Source: Candidatus Intestinimonas pullistercoris
GTDB taxonomy: Bacteria; Bacillota; Clostridia; Oscillospirales; Oscillospiraceae
DNA length: 35,256 bases
Direction: 5' to 3'
Assembly: GCA_019119795.1 (NCBI GenBank)
Contig: DWWJ01000188.1
Coordinates: 1-35,256, forward strand
In this document: piece by piece, positions 18,741-26,634 of the stretch
Numbering within the stretch: position 1 is the first letter of the stretch
Layout of the letters: each line of letters opens with the position of its first letter
Program-made: the position numbers and the translations under genes
The notes under the pieces: model-generated
The model's input: the letters and a program-made list of their open reading frames with translations, nothing else
Database searches by the model: none
What the model was told of the DNA's origin: nothing

Positions 18741-19472
18741 TCACGATTTCTCCGCAGAGACCAGCAGCATCATGGGCCGACGGAGCTCGTCCCGCATTCC
18801 AGGCAGGTCCCGCATCCGCTCCGGGGGCTGGGGCTCCACCACCCGCAGCAGGCGGAAGCCCCGGGTCAGCAGTCCATCCAGATAGGTGGTGAGGGTCCTG
18901 TGGTATTTGACCACGTTCTCCCCTAAAAAGTTGGCCTTCCGCTCTCCCTCTTCAAAATAATGGTCCACCGGGAAGTGAAGGATCTTCCCCTCCCCATCCC
19001 GGTACCAGTCCTGGCTGCCACAGGCCGTGAAGATGGGGTGCTCCACCGAGAAGAGGAACCGCCCGCCAAGGACGAGCCAGCGCCACACCCGGTCCATCAC
19101 GACGCCAAAATCCTGGACATAGTGGAAAGCCAGGGAGCTGAACACCACATCCAGGCTCCCGTCAGGGACATCTATGTCCTCTATGGCGCATCTGCGGTAC
19201 TCGATGACCGGCCCGCTGTGTTGCTGCCGGGCCACCTCCAGCATCCGTTCCGAGAGGTCGATGCCCAATACGGAGGCCGCTCTGTGCTCCGCCGCGTAGG
19301 CGCAGTGCCAGCCATAGCCGCAGCCCAGGTCCAGCACCCGCTTCCCCTGAAACTCCGGCATCAGTTCCCGAAGGGCCTCCCACTCTCCGGCCCCGGCCAA
19401 CCCCAGCTTGGAGCGGTCCATCTGTCCATATTTTTCAAAAAAGACGGGATCGTCGTACTTGTTCTCCCTCAT
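18741..19472 (-). CDS. Class I SAM-dependent methyltransferase
   Basis: This 243-residue protein has the Rossmann-type methyltransferase motifs: VLDLGCGYGWHCAYAAE (motif I, about 46-62), GIDLSERMLEVAR (acidic end of strand 2, about 70-82), and the DVVFSSLAFHYVQDF (motif IV) and LVLGGRFLFSVEHPI (post-motif) segments. It begins with a YDDPVFFEKYGQMDRSKLGL stretch often seen in small-molecule or lipid methyltransferases of Clostridia. The substrate is unknown. Its ATG overlaps the stop of the upstream YigZ-like gene (ATGA), so translation is coupled. Confidence 0.88.
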   Translation of the reverse strand: MRENKYDDPVFFEKYGQMDRSKLGLAGAGEWEALRELMPEFQGKRVLDLGCGYGWHCAYAAEHRAASVLGIDLSERMLEVARQQHSGPVIEYRRCAIEDIDVPDGSLDVVFSSLAFHYVQDFGVVMDRVWRWLVLGGRFLFSVEHPIFTACGSQDWYRDGEGKILHFPVDHYFEEGERKANFLGENVVKYHRTLTTYLDGLLTRGFRLLRVVEPQPPERMRDLPGMRDELRRPMMLLVSAEKS

Positions 19473-20134
19473 GTTCCACTCCGATCTGGGCGGCCTTCCA
19501 GAGGCACGTCCCGAAAATCCTCTCCTGTGACTGCGGGGATCACCGCCCCGGCGGTCAGCTCTGTGATCCGCTCTGTAAAGGGCTCAACCTTCCCCTCTGG
19601 CAGCAGGGCACGGAGGGTCACGTCGGCGGTGTAATCCGTCTCTCCCACCAGTCCCCCAGCCCCCTCCACCTCCAGCTTTACCCGCTCATAGAGGCTGTAG
19701 GGGAAGGTCAGCTCCACCGCCACCCAGCGGCGGACCACCGAGATGCCGGCGGCGTCCAGGGCATCCTTGGCGGAGCGGCTGTAGGCCCGGGTCAGTCCCC
19801 CGGCTCCAAGCAAAATACCGCCGAAGTACCGAGTCACCACACAGCAGACGTTGGTGACCCCCTCCCGGCGAAAGACCTCCAGCATGGGCTGTCCCGCCGT
19901 GCCCTGGGGCTCACCGTCGTCGGAGTACCGCTCCACGGCGGGGTCCCGGAGGAGGTAGCACCAGCAGTTGTGCCGGGCGTCGTGGTAGCGTTTTTTCATC
20001 TCGTCAATCCGGGCCCTGGCCTCCTCCTCAGTCTCCACCCGCCAGACATGGCCGAGAAAGCGGGAGCGCTTTTCTGTGAACTCGGTCTCCGACGGCCCGG
20101 TGGGGATATAATATTCCGTCATGGCGGCATCCAT
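19469..20134 (-). CDS. YigZ/IMPACT family protein (UPF0029)
   Basis: This 221-residue protein has the conserved IMPACT N-terminal domain: TEKRSRFLGHVWRVETEEEA, KKRYHDARHNCWCYLL, YSDDGEPQGTAGQPML and VTRYFGGILLGAGGLTRAYS. These fall in the order typical of YigZ/YvyE, followed by the ferredoxin-like C-terminal DUF1949 domain. The family is proposed to act on translation or RNA, but its biochemical role in bacteria is not settled. The start may be ATG 20134 or ATG 20122 (TEYYIPTG onward); AAAGGA lies before both. It precedes and overlaps the methyltransferase by 4 bases. Confidence 0.92.
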   Translation of the reverse strand: MDAAMTEYYIPTGPSETEFTEKRSRFLGHVWRVETEEEARARIDEMKKRYHDARHNCWCYLLRDPAVERYSDDGEPQGTAGQPMLEVFRREGVTNVCCVVTRYFGGILLGAGGLTRAYSRSAKDALDAAGISVVRRWVAVELTFPYSLYERVKLEVEGAGGLVGETDYTADVTLRALLPEGKVEPFTERITELTAGAVIPAVTGEDFRDVPLEGRPDRSGT

Positions 20135-20164
20135 CCTTTCCGATCTGCTTCCGCTTTGAAAAAG

Positions 20165-20197
20165 GGGCGCAAGGGCGGAGGCTTTCGCCTCCGCCCT
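20165..20197 (-). terminator. Terminator of the aspS-gatCAB operon
   Basis: On the minus strand AGGGCGGAGGC pairs perfectly with GCCTCCGCCCT around a GAAA loop, about 35 bases after the gatB stop. A CCCCTTTTTC tract follows 5 bases after the stem, so the U-run is slightly displaced. Confidence 0.7.
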
Positions 20198-20201
20198 GTT
20201 T

Positions 20202-20223
20202 CTCTGTCTGGAAGCAGACAGAG
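20202..20223 (-). other. Second hairpin between gatB and its terminator
   Basis: A perfect 9-bp stem (CTCTGTCTG / CAGACAGAG) with a 4-base loop lies just before the terminator hairpin. It has no U-tract. It may protect the 3' end of the mRNA. Confidence 0.6.
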
Positions 20224-20225
20224 TT

Positions 20226-20234
20226 ATTATATCA
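20226..20234 (-). promoter_or_regulatory. Possible extended -10 promoter overlapping the gatB stop
   Basis: On the minus strand TGATATAAT is a perfect extended -10 whose TGA is the gatB stop codon. The -35 region (GGAACA at 17 bases) is poor. A transcript from it would start in the two hairpins before the YigZ-like gene, so its use is doubtful. Confidence 0.35.
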
Positions 20235-21677
20235 CATGGTCTTCCGTTGTTCCAGCCTTTCCCGGAGCGTTTGATTCACCACCTGGGGCGCGGCCTGTCC
20301 CTTGAGCTGCCGCATGACCTGCCCCACCAGGAAGCCGAAGGCCTTCTCCTTGCCGCCCAGGTAGTCCTCCACCGATTTGGCGTTGGCGGCCAGTACCTGC
20401 TCCACCACCTGGCCCACCAGTCCGGCGTCGGAGACCTGCTCCAGGCCGTGCTCTCTGACATAGGTGTCCACGTCGCCGTCCTCGGAAAAGACGGCATCGA
20501 AGACCTTCACCGCCGTGTTCCGGTTGACCTTTCCCTCCTGGACCAGGGCGATGAGCCGGGCCAGAGTCTTCGAGGTAAGGCGCATCTCCTTTTCCTCTAA
20601 TCCATCCACGGAGAGGCGCCGGAGGACCTCCCCCATGATCCAGTTGGCAGCCTGCTTGGGCGGGGCTCCCAGGGCCACCGTCTCCTCAAAGAAGTCGGCC
20701 AGGGCCTTCTCCCCGGTGAGCATCTGGGCGTCGTAGGCCGGCAGTCCCCACTGGGACTGATAGCGCGCCGCCTTCTCCTCCGCCATCTCCGGGATCTGGG
20801 CCCGGATGCGTTCCAGATATTCCTCCGTAATCTCCAGGGGCGGGATGTCGGGCTCGGGGAAATAGCGGTAGTCCTGGGCGTTCTCCTTGGAGCGCATGGC
20901 GAAGGTGGCGTCCTTGTTCTCATCCCAGCGGCGGGTCTCCTGGACCACCCATTTTCCCTCCTCCAGGGCCTCGATCTGCCGCCGGGCCTCGTAGGCGATG
21001 GACCGGGCGATGGCCTTGAAGGAGTTGAGGTTCTTCATCTCGGTCCGGGTCCCCAGCTCCTGGGAGCCCGCCGGACGCACGGAGAGGTTCACGTCGCACC
21101 GCAGGGAGCCCTCCTGCATCTTGCAGTCGGAGACCCCCAGGTATTGAAGGGTAGAGCGCAACTTCTCCAGGTAGGCGATGACCTCCTCGGCGGAGCGGAA
21201 GTCGGGCTCGGTGACGATCTCGATAAGGGGTACCCCGCAGCGGTTGTAGTCACACCGGGTCTGGTCGATCCAGGGGTCGTGGACCAGCTTGCCGGCGTCC
21301 TCCTCCATGTGGAGCTCGTGGATGCGGATGACCTTCTCCTCGCCGCTCTCGGTGCGGATGGGCACTCTGCCGTTCCGGACGATGGGCAGGTAGAGCTGGG
21401 AGACCTGGTAGGCCTTGGGCAGGTCGGGGTAGAAGTAGTTCTTCCGGTCGAACTTGCAGCGCCGGGTGATCTCTCCGTGCAGGGCCAGGCCCGCCTTGAC
21501 GGCGAACTCCAGCACCTTCTCATTGACCACCGGCAGGGTGCCGGGCATCCCGGTACACACCGGGCAGCAGTGGGTATTGGGCTCCCCCCCGAACGCGGTG
21601 GTGCAGGAGCAGAAAATTTTGGTCTGGGTGGAGAGCTCCACATGGGTCTCCAGCCCGATGACGGTTTCCCAGGTCAT
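20232..21677 (-). CDS. gatB: Asp-tRNA(Asn)/Glu-tRNA(Gln) amidotransferase subunit B
   Basis: GatB binds mischarged Asp-tRNA(Asn) or Glu-tRNA(Gln), phosphorylates the side chain and accepts ammonia from GatA. The 481-residue protein starts WETVIGLETHVELSTQTKIFC. It has the zinc-site cysteines (CSC and HCCPVC), the GMPGTLPVVNEK and FDRKNYFYPDLPKAYQ motifs, and the C-terminal GatB/YqeY tail (about 335-481). The open frame runs 47 codons further up, but those overlap gatA and read as low-complexity Pro/Arg sequence. The ATG at 21677, with AAGGAGG 9 bases before it, is the real start. It is separated from the gatA stop by one base. Last gene of the T-box operon. Confidence 0.97.
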   Translation of the reverse strand: MTWETVIGLETHVELSTQTKIFCSCTTAFGGEPNTHCCPVCTGMPGTLPVVNEKVLEFAVKAGLALHGEITRRCKFDRKNYFYPDLPKAYQVSQLYLPIVRNGRVPIRTESGEEKVIRIHELHMEEDAGKLVHDPWIDQTRCDYNRCGVPLIEIVTEPDFRSAEEVIAYLEKLRSTLQYLGVSDCKMQEGSLRCDVNLSVRPAGSQELGTRTEMKNLNSFKAIARSIAYEARRQIEALEEGKWVVQETRRWDENKDATFAMRSKENAQDYRYFPEPDIPPLEITEEYLERIRAQIPEMAEEKAARYQSQWGLPAYDAQMLTGEKALADFFEETVALGAPPKQAANWIMGEVLRRLSVDGLEEKEMRLTSKTLARLIALVQEGKVNRNTAVKVFDAVFSEDGDVDTYVREHGLEQVSDAGLVGQVVEQVLAANAKSVEDYLGGKEKAFGFLVGQVMRQLKGQAAPQVVNQTLRERLEQRKTM

Positions 21678-21678
21678 C

Positions 21679-23154
21679 TCAGCACGCCTCCTTTCCGGCG
21701 GGGCTCTTTTTGTGGTAGTCGGTCTCCGTCTGGAAGGCGTGGGCAGCGGCCAAGACCTTGGCCTCCCCCAAAGCGGGGCCGATGAGCTGGGCCCCGATGG
21801 GCAGGCCCTGGCCGTCAAAGCCGCAGGGCATGGACAGCCCTGGCAGGCCCGCCAGATTCAGGGGGACGGTATAGATGTCCGAGAGGTACATCTTCAGCGG
21901 GTCCTGAAGGCTCTCCCCCAGCCGGGGGGCGGTGGTGGGGGCCACCGGGGTCAGGAGGAGGTCATACCGCTGGAAGGCGGCGTCATAGGCCTCCTTGATG
22001 ACCGCCTTGACCTGGAGGGCCTTCTTGTAGTAGGCGTCGTAGTACCCAGTGGAGAGGACGAAGGTCCCCAGCAGGATGCGGCGCTTCACCTCTGCCCCAA
22101 AGCCCTCGGTCCGGGTCTTCTGGTAGAGGTCGGTGAGGTCCTCATAGCCCTCCGCCCGCCAGCCGTACTTCACCCCGTCGAACCGGGAGAGGTTGCTGCT
22201 GGCCTCGGCGCAGGCGATGATATAATAGGTGGGGACTACATACTGCATGATGGGCAGGGCGCACTCCTCCACCACCGCCCCCCGGTCCCGGAGGACCTGG
22301 GCGGCGGCCAGGACTGCGGCGCGGACCTCCCCGTCCAGGCCCTCCCCGAAGCAGTCAGCGGGCAGGCCGATCCGCATGCCCCGGATGTCCCCGGTGAGGG
22401 AGGCCAGGAGCCCCCCCGCCGGCACGTCCAGGCTGGTGCCGTCCCGCCGGTCCCGGCCCATGACCAGGTCCAGGACGGCGGCGCAGTCGGCGGCCGACCG
22501 GGCCAGGGGACCCATCTGGTCCAGGGAGGAGGCGTAGGCGATGAGGCCGTACCGGGAGACGGTGCCATAGGTGGGCTTCATGCCGGTGACACCGCAGTAG
22601 GAGGCGGGCTGGCGGATGGACCCTCCGGTGTCGGAGCCCACGGCGTACCAGCACTCCCCGGCGGCCACCGCCGCCGCCGCGCCGCCGGAGGAGCCGCCGG
22701 GCACCCGCTCCAGGTCCCAGGGGTTCCGGGTGGGGCCGTACCAGGAGGTCTCCGAGGTGGAGCCCATGGCGAACTCGTCCATGTTCAGCTTGCCCAGCAG
22801 AACCCCTCCGGCGGCCTGGAGCCGCTCCACTAGGGTGGCGTCGTAGGGGGGAGCAAAGTCCCCCAGAATCTTGGAGGCACAGGATGTCTTGAGCCCCCGG
22901 GTGCAGATGTTGTCCTTCAGGGCCATGGGCACCCCGGCTAGAGGGGAGAGGGCCTCTCCCCTGCCCAGGGCCGCCTCTACTGCTTTCGCCCGCTCCAGGA
23001 CCCGCTCCTCCTCCAGAGCGGTGACAAAGGCGTTGTTCCGGGGCTGCTCCCCGGCAATTCTGTCCAGGGCCGCCCGGGCCGCCTCCACCGGGGAGACCTC
23101 TCTCTTTTGGATCAGGCCGCCCAGCTCCAGGGCGGTAAGTTCCCACAATTCCAT
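21679..23154 (-). CDS. gatA: Asp-tRNA(Asn)/Glu-tRNA(Gln) amidotransferase subunit A
   Basis: GatA is the glutaminase of the complex and belongs to the amidase signature family. The 491-residue protein has the catalytic triad Lys80 (PMALKDNI), cis-Ser155 (VPGGSSGG) and Ser179 (SDTGGSIRQPA), followed by the YCGVTGMKPTYGTVSRYG block. Length and order match the family. AGGGGAGGGG precedes the ATG by 7 bases. It lies 15 bases after gatC and 1 base before gatB. Together with the upstream AspRS it would make Asn-tRNA(Asn) by transamidation. Confidence 0.97.
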   Translation of the reverse strand: MELWELTALELGGLIQKREVSPVEAARAALDRIAGEQPRNNAFVTALEEERVLERAKAVEAALGRGEALSPLAGVPMALKDNICTRGLKTSCASKILGDFAPPYDATLVERLQAAGGVLLGKLNMDEFAMGSTSETSWYGPTRNPWDLERVPGGSSGGAAAAVAAGECWYAVGSDTGGSIRQPASYCGVTGMKPTYGTVSRYGLIAYASSLDQMGPLARSAADCAAVLDLVMGRDRRDGTSLDVPAGGLLASLTGDIRGMRIGLPADCFGEGLDGEVRAAVLAAAQVLRDRGAVVEECALPIMQYVVPTYYIIACAEASSNLSRFDGVKYGWRAEGYEDLTDLYQKTRTEGFGAEVKRRILLGTFVLSTGYYDAYYKKALQVKAVIKEAYDAAFQRYDLLLTPVAPTTAPRLGESLQDPLKMYLSDIYTVPLNLAGLPGLSMPCGFDGQGLPIGAQLIGPALGEAKVLAAAHAFQTETDYHKKSPAGKEAC

Positions 23155-23169
23155 GTCGTTTCCCCTCCC

Positions 23170-23457
23170 CTATTCCACAGTCTTAGGCACCAGGAAGGCC
23201 TCCTGGTCCGGTACCGGGGCGTTCCGCAGCAGCTCCGCCCGGTCGGCGGAGGGCTCCACCACGTCGGGCCGCAGGACGTTCTTCACTGGAAAGACGTGGC
23301 TCATGGGCTCCACCTCAGAGGTGTCCAGGGCATTGAGCACGTCCATATACTCCAAGATCCGCTCCAGCTCCCCGGTCATCCGGGTCTTTTCCTCCTGGGG
23401 GAGCTTCAGCCGGGACAGGGTGGAGACATAGTCCACCATCTCTTCTGTGATCTTCAT
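23170..23457 (-). CDS. gatC: Asp-tRNA(Asn)/Glu-tRNA(Gln) amidotransferase subunit C
   Basis: This 95-residue subunit stabilises the GatA-GatB pair. It has the usual start KITEEMVDYVSTLSRLKL, an EKTRMTGELERILEYMDVLNALDTSEVEPM middle and the LRPDVVEPSADRAELLRNAP tail that binds between A and B. Its length is normal. It lies 20 bases after aspS and 15 bases before gatA. Confidence 0.96.
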   Translation of the reverse strand: MKITEEMVDYVSTLSRLKLPQEEKTRMTGELERILEYMDVLNALDTSEVEPMSHVFPVKNVLRPDVVEPSADRAELLRNAPVPDQEAFLVPKTVE

Positions 23458-23477
23458 GTTTCAGACCTTCCTCTCTT

Positions 23478-24800
23478 TCAGGGCTCCAGCCGGGAGAGAT
23501 CCCGTGGGAACAGGCTGGCGTACCGCACATTTTCCAGGCCGCACAGCTGCATGGTCAGCCGCTCCAGGCCGATGCCCAGGCCGCCGTGTGGGGGCATCCC
23601 GTGCTTGTGGATCATAAGGTAGCTCTCAAACTCCGCCGGGTCCATGCCCCTGGCCTCCATCTTGGCCACCTGCTGGGCGTAGTCGTGGATGCGCTGTCCG
23701 CCGGTGGTGACCTCCACGCCCCGGAAGAGGAGGTCAAAGGAGAGGGTGTACCGGGGATCGGCGGGGTCATCCATGGCGTAGAAGGGCCGCTTTTTGCTGG
23801 GGTAGTGGGTGACGAAGACGAAGTCGCTCCCCCACTCCTCCCGGGCATACCGGCCGATGGCGTGCTCCTCCTCGGGCTCCAGGTCGTAGGGGTCCCGGAT
23901 GCGGTAGCCGTACTTCTCCGCTGCCAGGACCTTGGCCTCGTCAAAGCGGACGCAGGGGATGCGGCTCACGTCGGGGACCTGCACCTCCAGGCGCCGGAGG
24001 TCTTCCCCGTATTCCCGCTCCAGCAGGGCCATGGCATACCGGAGGTACCCGGCCTCCGCAGCCATCACGTCCTGGAAGGAGTCGATGAAGCCCATCTCCA
24101 GGTCCAGGGAGGTGTACTCATTGAGGTGGCGGGTAGTGGCGTGCTTCTCCGCCCGGAAGACCGGGGCCACCTCAAAGACCCGCTCGAAGACCCCCACCAT
24201 GGTCTGCTTGTAGAACTGGGGGGACTGGGCCAGGAATGCCTTTCGTCCAAAATAGTCCAGCCGGAAGATGTTGGACCCGCCTTCCGCCCCGGCGTGGACA
24301 ATTTTGGGCGTGTGGATCTCGGTAAAGCCCTGGTCCTGGAAGTATTCCCGGAAGGCACGGCCCAGGCCCGCCTGGAGCCGGAAGATGCTCCGCTCCCGGA
24401 GGTTACGCAGCAGCACCGGCCGCAGGCCCAGCTCCGTGTCCAGGCTCACGTTGAGCCTGGACTTGGGCACCGGCACCGGCATAGGGGCCGCCGGCCGGGA
24501 GAGGACCTCCACCGCCTGGGCCGAGAGCTCCACCCCGCCGGGGGCCCGTGGCTCGTCCCGGAGGGTGCCGGTGACCACCACGGCGGCCTCCTCCGGCACC
24601 TGAGAGAGGTCCAGCCCGTCACAGGTGCACTGGAGGACCCCCTCCCGCTTGCGCAGCTTCAAAAAGGTGAGCCCGCCCCCCATGGGGCGCTTGGCGTGGA
24701 CCATGCCGGAGACCTGAACGGTCTCATTCCGGTGGGCACCTCCCATGATGTCTTTCCATTCCAGCCTTGTGTCTTTCTTCTCTCCTGCCAGGAATTCCAT
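23478..24800 (-). CDS. aspS: Archaeal-type, probably non-discriminating aspartyl-tRNA synthetase
   Basis: This 440-residue class II enzyme lacks the large bacterial GAD insertion and fits the archaeal-type AspRS branch. It has an N-terminal OB-fold anticodon domain (about 25-110), motif 2 in FRAEKHATTRHLNEYTSLDLEMGF and motif 3 in GLGIGLERLTMQ near the end. Two positions thought to set specificity in archaeal AspRS (Trp26 and Lys85 in discriminating enzymes, His and Pro in non-discriminating ones) align by eye with His35 and Pro87 here. It would thus charge tRNA(Asn) with Asp for GatCAB, whose genes follow. ATG 24800 is preferred over GTG 24809, because AAAGGA sits 10 bases before it. Expression is under the T-box. 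Confidence 0.93.
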   Translation of the reverse strand: MEFLAGEKKDTRLEWKDIMGGAHRNETVQVSGMVHAKRPMGGGLTFLKLRKREGVLQCTCDGLDLSQVPEEAAVVVTGTLRDEPRAPGGVELSAQAVEVLSRPAAPMPVPVPKSRLNVSLDTELGLRPVLLRNLRERSIFRLQAGLGRAFREYFQDQGFTEIHTPKIVHAGAEGGSNIFRLDYFGRKAFLAQSPQFYKQTMVGVFERVFEVAPVFRAEKHATTRHLNEYTSLDLEMGFIDSFQDVMAAEAGYLRYAMALLEREYGEDLRRLEVQVPDVSRIPCVRFDEAKVLAAEKYGYRIRDPYDLEPEEEHAIGRYAREEWGSDFVFVTHYPSKKRPFYAMDDPADPRYTLSFDLLFRGVEVTTGGQRIHDYAQQVAKMEARGMDPAEFESYLMIHKHGMPPHGGLGIGLERLTMQLCGLENVRYASLFPRDLSRLEP

Positions 24801-24840
24801 ACCGTTCACGTCCTTTCTTGTCGATCCTCTGGCGGGCGGA

Positions 24841-25110
24841 GCCCGGAAAAAACAAAAAATCCCGAAACTGCCTCATGCAGTCTCGGGACGGAACATTCCG
24901 CGGTACCACCCAAAGATTGCCGCCTCCCCATTGAAGCGGCCACTTGGCTCCCTTAACGCGGGAACACGGGAAGCCCTCCTCCCATTCAGGACTCGAACCT
25001 CCGGCTCAAAAAGTGTTGCGCATCCCCATCCTGCCGGACCGGGCTCTCAGTCGGTGACCCGGATTCTCTGGCGGCCCTCACGGGGCGCGGTCTTTGTCAT
25101 TGCCTTTGAT
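24841..25110 (-). promoter_or_regulatory. T-box riboswitch leader, Asn specifier, controlling aspS-gatCAB
   Basis: The minus-strand leader of about 270 nucleotides contains the conserved T-box sequence GGGTGGTACCGCGG (24911-24898). A terminator stem follows (24887-24861, CCCGAGACTGC with GCAGTTTCGGG) and a T6 tract. Stem I is visible: CAAAGA pairs with TTTTTG at its base, and an upper arm has AGAGAATCC and ACCGACTGAGAG. In the internal loop above the base helix the 3' side reads CAACAC; the AAC (25017-25015) sits in the specifier position and codes for Asn. Uncharged tRNA(Asn) should therefore favour antitermination, raising AspRS and GatCAB. The AAC assignment comes from a hand-drawn fold. 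Confidence 0.95.
24852..24888 (-). terminator. Regulated terminator of the T-box leader
   Basis: An 11-bp stem with one G-U pair and a 5-base loop, followed by TTTTTTG on the minus strand. The competing antiterminator uses the T-box sequence at 24898-24911. Confidence 0.92.
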
Positions 25111-25116
25111 GGGGGT

Positions 25117-25145
25117 AGTATATGCGCTTTTCAAGAAAATGTCAA
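25117..25145 (-). promoter_or_regulatory. Sigma-A promoter of the T-box operon
   Basis: On the minus strand: perfect -35 TTGACA (25145-25140), 17-base spacer, -10 TATACT (25122-25117). Transcription starts near 25110. Confidence 0.9.
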
Positions 25146-25170
25146 GGGCCAATTTTGTCAAATATCGGGG

Positions 25171-25200
25171 TTTCCAGTCTTCTCCCTTTTGTGTTATACT
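25171..25200 (+). promoter_or_regulatory. Extended -10 promoter for the uracil-DNA glycosylase gene
   Basis: -35 TTTCCA (25171-25176), 18-base spacer ending in TGT, and -10 TATACT (25195-25200). It diverges from the T-box promoter, 25 bases away. Confidence 0.65.
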
Positions 25201-25233
25201 TCTGTCAGACTCATGAGAAACGGAGAGAATGCC

Positions 25234-25815
25234 ATGCTGAATTGGGCTGAATTGGAGCACACCTGCCGCTCCTGCCAGAAGTGTGCCCTGGCCGAGACCC
25301 GCCACAATGTGGTCTTTGGAGAGGGAAACCGGGAGGCCGAGGTCATGTTCATCGGAGAGGGCCCCGGCGAGCAGGAGGACCTGACCGGCCGTCCCTTTGT
25401 GGGCCGGGCGGGGCAATTTTTGGACGAGATGCTGTCCATCATCGACCTGGACCGCTCCCAATATTTTATCGGCAACATGGTGAAATGCCGCCCGCCCCAG
25501 AACCGGGACCCCCTCAATGTGGAGATGGACGCCTGCATCGGCTACCTCAGAAATCAGGTGGCCCTCATCCGCCCAAAAATCATCGTCTGCCTGGGGCGCG
25601 TCGCCGCCATCCGGCTCATCCGGGAGGATTTCAAGATCACCAAGGAGCACGGCCTCTGGTTTGAGAAGGCCGGCACCTGGATGATGGCCATGTACCATCC
25701 CTCCGCCCTCCTCCGGGACCCTCGGAAGCGCCCGGAGGCCTTCGAGGACCTGAAAACGCTCCAGGCCAAAATTCGGGAGGTCTGTACCCATACCTATGGG
25801 CAAAATGTGCTCTGA
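25234..25815 (+). CDS. Family 4 uracil-DNA glycosylase (Fe-S type)
   Basis: The enzyme removes uracil from DNA arising by cytosine deamination. The 193-residue protein has motif A, IGEGPGEQEDLTGRPFVGRAG (about 40-60), motif B in MYHPSALLRDPRKR, and four cysteines placed for a 4Fe-4S cluster: Cys14 and Cys17 near the start, Cys85 in NMVKCRPPQNRDP, and Cys101. This pattern is specific to family 4 UDGs (UDGa), not the Ung family. The ATG at 25234 follows GGAGAG by 7 bases; an ATG at 25213 is a weaker option. It has its own promoter. Confidence 0.95.
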   Translation: MLNWAELEHTCRSCQKCALAETRHNVVFGEGNREAEVMFIGEGPGEQEDLTGRPFVGRAGQFLDEMLSIIDLDRSQYFIGNMVKCRPPQNRDPLNVEMDACIGYLRNQVALIRPKIIVCLGRVAAIRLIREDFKITKEHGLWFEKAGTWMMAMYHPSALLRDPRKRPEAFEDLKTLQAKIREVCTHTYGQNVL

Positions 25816-25839
25816 TCTTAAGAAATCCCGTTGGAGGCG

Positions 25840-25868
25840 TTGAGCTGGACCGGAACCTGTGGTAAACT
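25840..25868 (+). promoter_or_regulatory. Candidate promoter for the DivIVA-like gene
   Basis: -35 TTGAGC (25840-25845), 17-base spacer ending in TGG (extended -10), and -10 TAAACT (25863-25868), about 30 bases before the start codon at 25900. Confidence 0.5.
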
Positions 25869-25899
25869 GTTGAAAAAGACGAGAGATGGGGGAACCTTC

Positions 25900-26604
25900 A
25901 TGAATCCTTCTGAAAGCACCTTCCGGACCGCCGTGGTGGGCGGCTTCAACCGGCAGGATGTCCTAAACTATATCGAGGCCAGCGCCAGACAGTCCAAAGA
26001 GCGGCTGGCGGAGCTCCGCAAAGAGGCCGACACCGCCCGAAAAGAGGCCGAGGCCGCTCAAAAAGAGAATCAGGAGCTCCGGGCGCGGACCGCCGCCCTG
26101 GAGGAGGAGGCAGAAGAACTCCGTGGCCTCCTCACAGGCACCACCGCCGGGCGGGACACGGCCCAGAGCGCCCTGTCCCAGCTCCAGGCGGAGGCGGAGG
26201 AGATGCGGAAGGAGCTGACCGTGCTCCGGGAAAAATGTGCCCAGTGGGAGCAGGGCGCCCAGGCCTATGCCGATCTGAAGGACCGTACCGCCACCATCGA
26301 GCTGGAGGCCCGCCGCCGGGCCCAGGCCATCGAGGACCAGGCCGCCGAGCGGGCCCGGCTGGTCCACGCCGAGACAGAGCAGCTCCTCCATCAGGTCCAG
26401 GCGGGCTATGCCCGGCTCCGGGAGGATGTGGGGGCCACCCTCTCCCACGCCTCCGGCGAGCTGGGCCGGGTGGACAAGGCCCTCTCCCAGGTCCTCACCG
26501 AGTTTTCGGAGCATGACGCCGCCCTGGAGCGGCTGCTGGCCTCCTGCCGGGAGGCGCCCCCCAAAAAGGAGGTCCCAGATCCCCTTCCTCTGGAAGACGC
26601 ATGA
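25900..26604 (+). CDS. DivIVA-like coiled-coil protein
   Basis: This 234-residue protein begins with FRTAVVGGFNRQDVLNYIEA. This resembles the N-terminal lipid-binding head of DivIVA/GpsB proteins (F-x-x-x-x-x-G-G-Y/F-x-x-x-D/E-V-x-x-x-I). A long Ala/Glu/Arg-rich coiled coil follows (about 28-150) and a second helical part to about 225. There is no signal peptide or membrane segment. DivIVA-type proteins bind curved membrane at poles and septa and recruit division or chromosome-segregation proteins. I take the ATG at 25900 with GGGGGA before it; an upstream in-frame TTG at 25831 would precede the candidate promoter. Neighbours are a UDG upstream and a small membrane protein downstream. The match is limited to the head motif and architecture. 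Confidence 0.75.
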   Translation: MNPSESTFRTAVVGGFNRQDVLNYIEASARQSKERLAELRKEADTARKEAEAAQKENQELRARTAALEEEAEELRGLLTGTTAGRDTAQSALSQLQAEAEEMRKELTVLREKCAQWEQGAQAYADLKDRTATIELEARRRAQAIEDQAAERARLVHAETEQLLHQVQAGYARLREDVGATLSHASGELGRVDKALSQVLTEFSEHDAALERLLASCREAPPKKEVPDPLPLEDA

Positions 26605-26634
26605 TCTGACATCCGTGTGAAAGGAGTATTCGCC

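Noticed and set aside
21678-21818. 47-codon N-terminal extension of gatB
   Set aside because: It overlaps gatA and reads as Pro/Arg/Ser low complexity. The ATG at 21677 has a good ribosome binding site and the exact family N-terminus.
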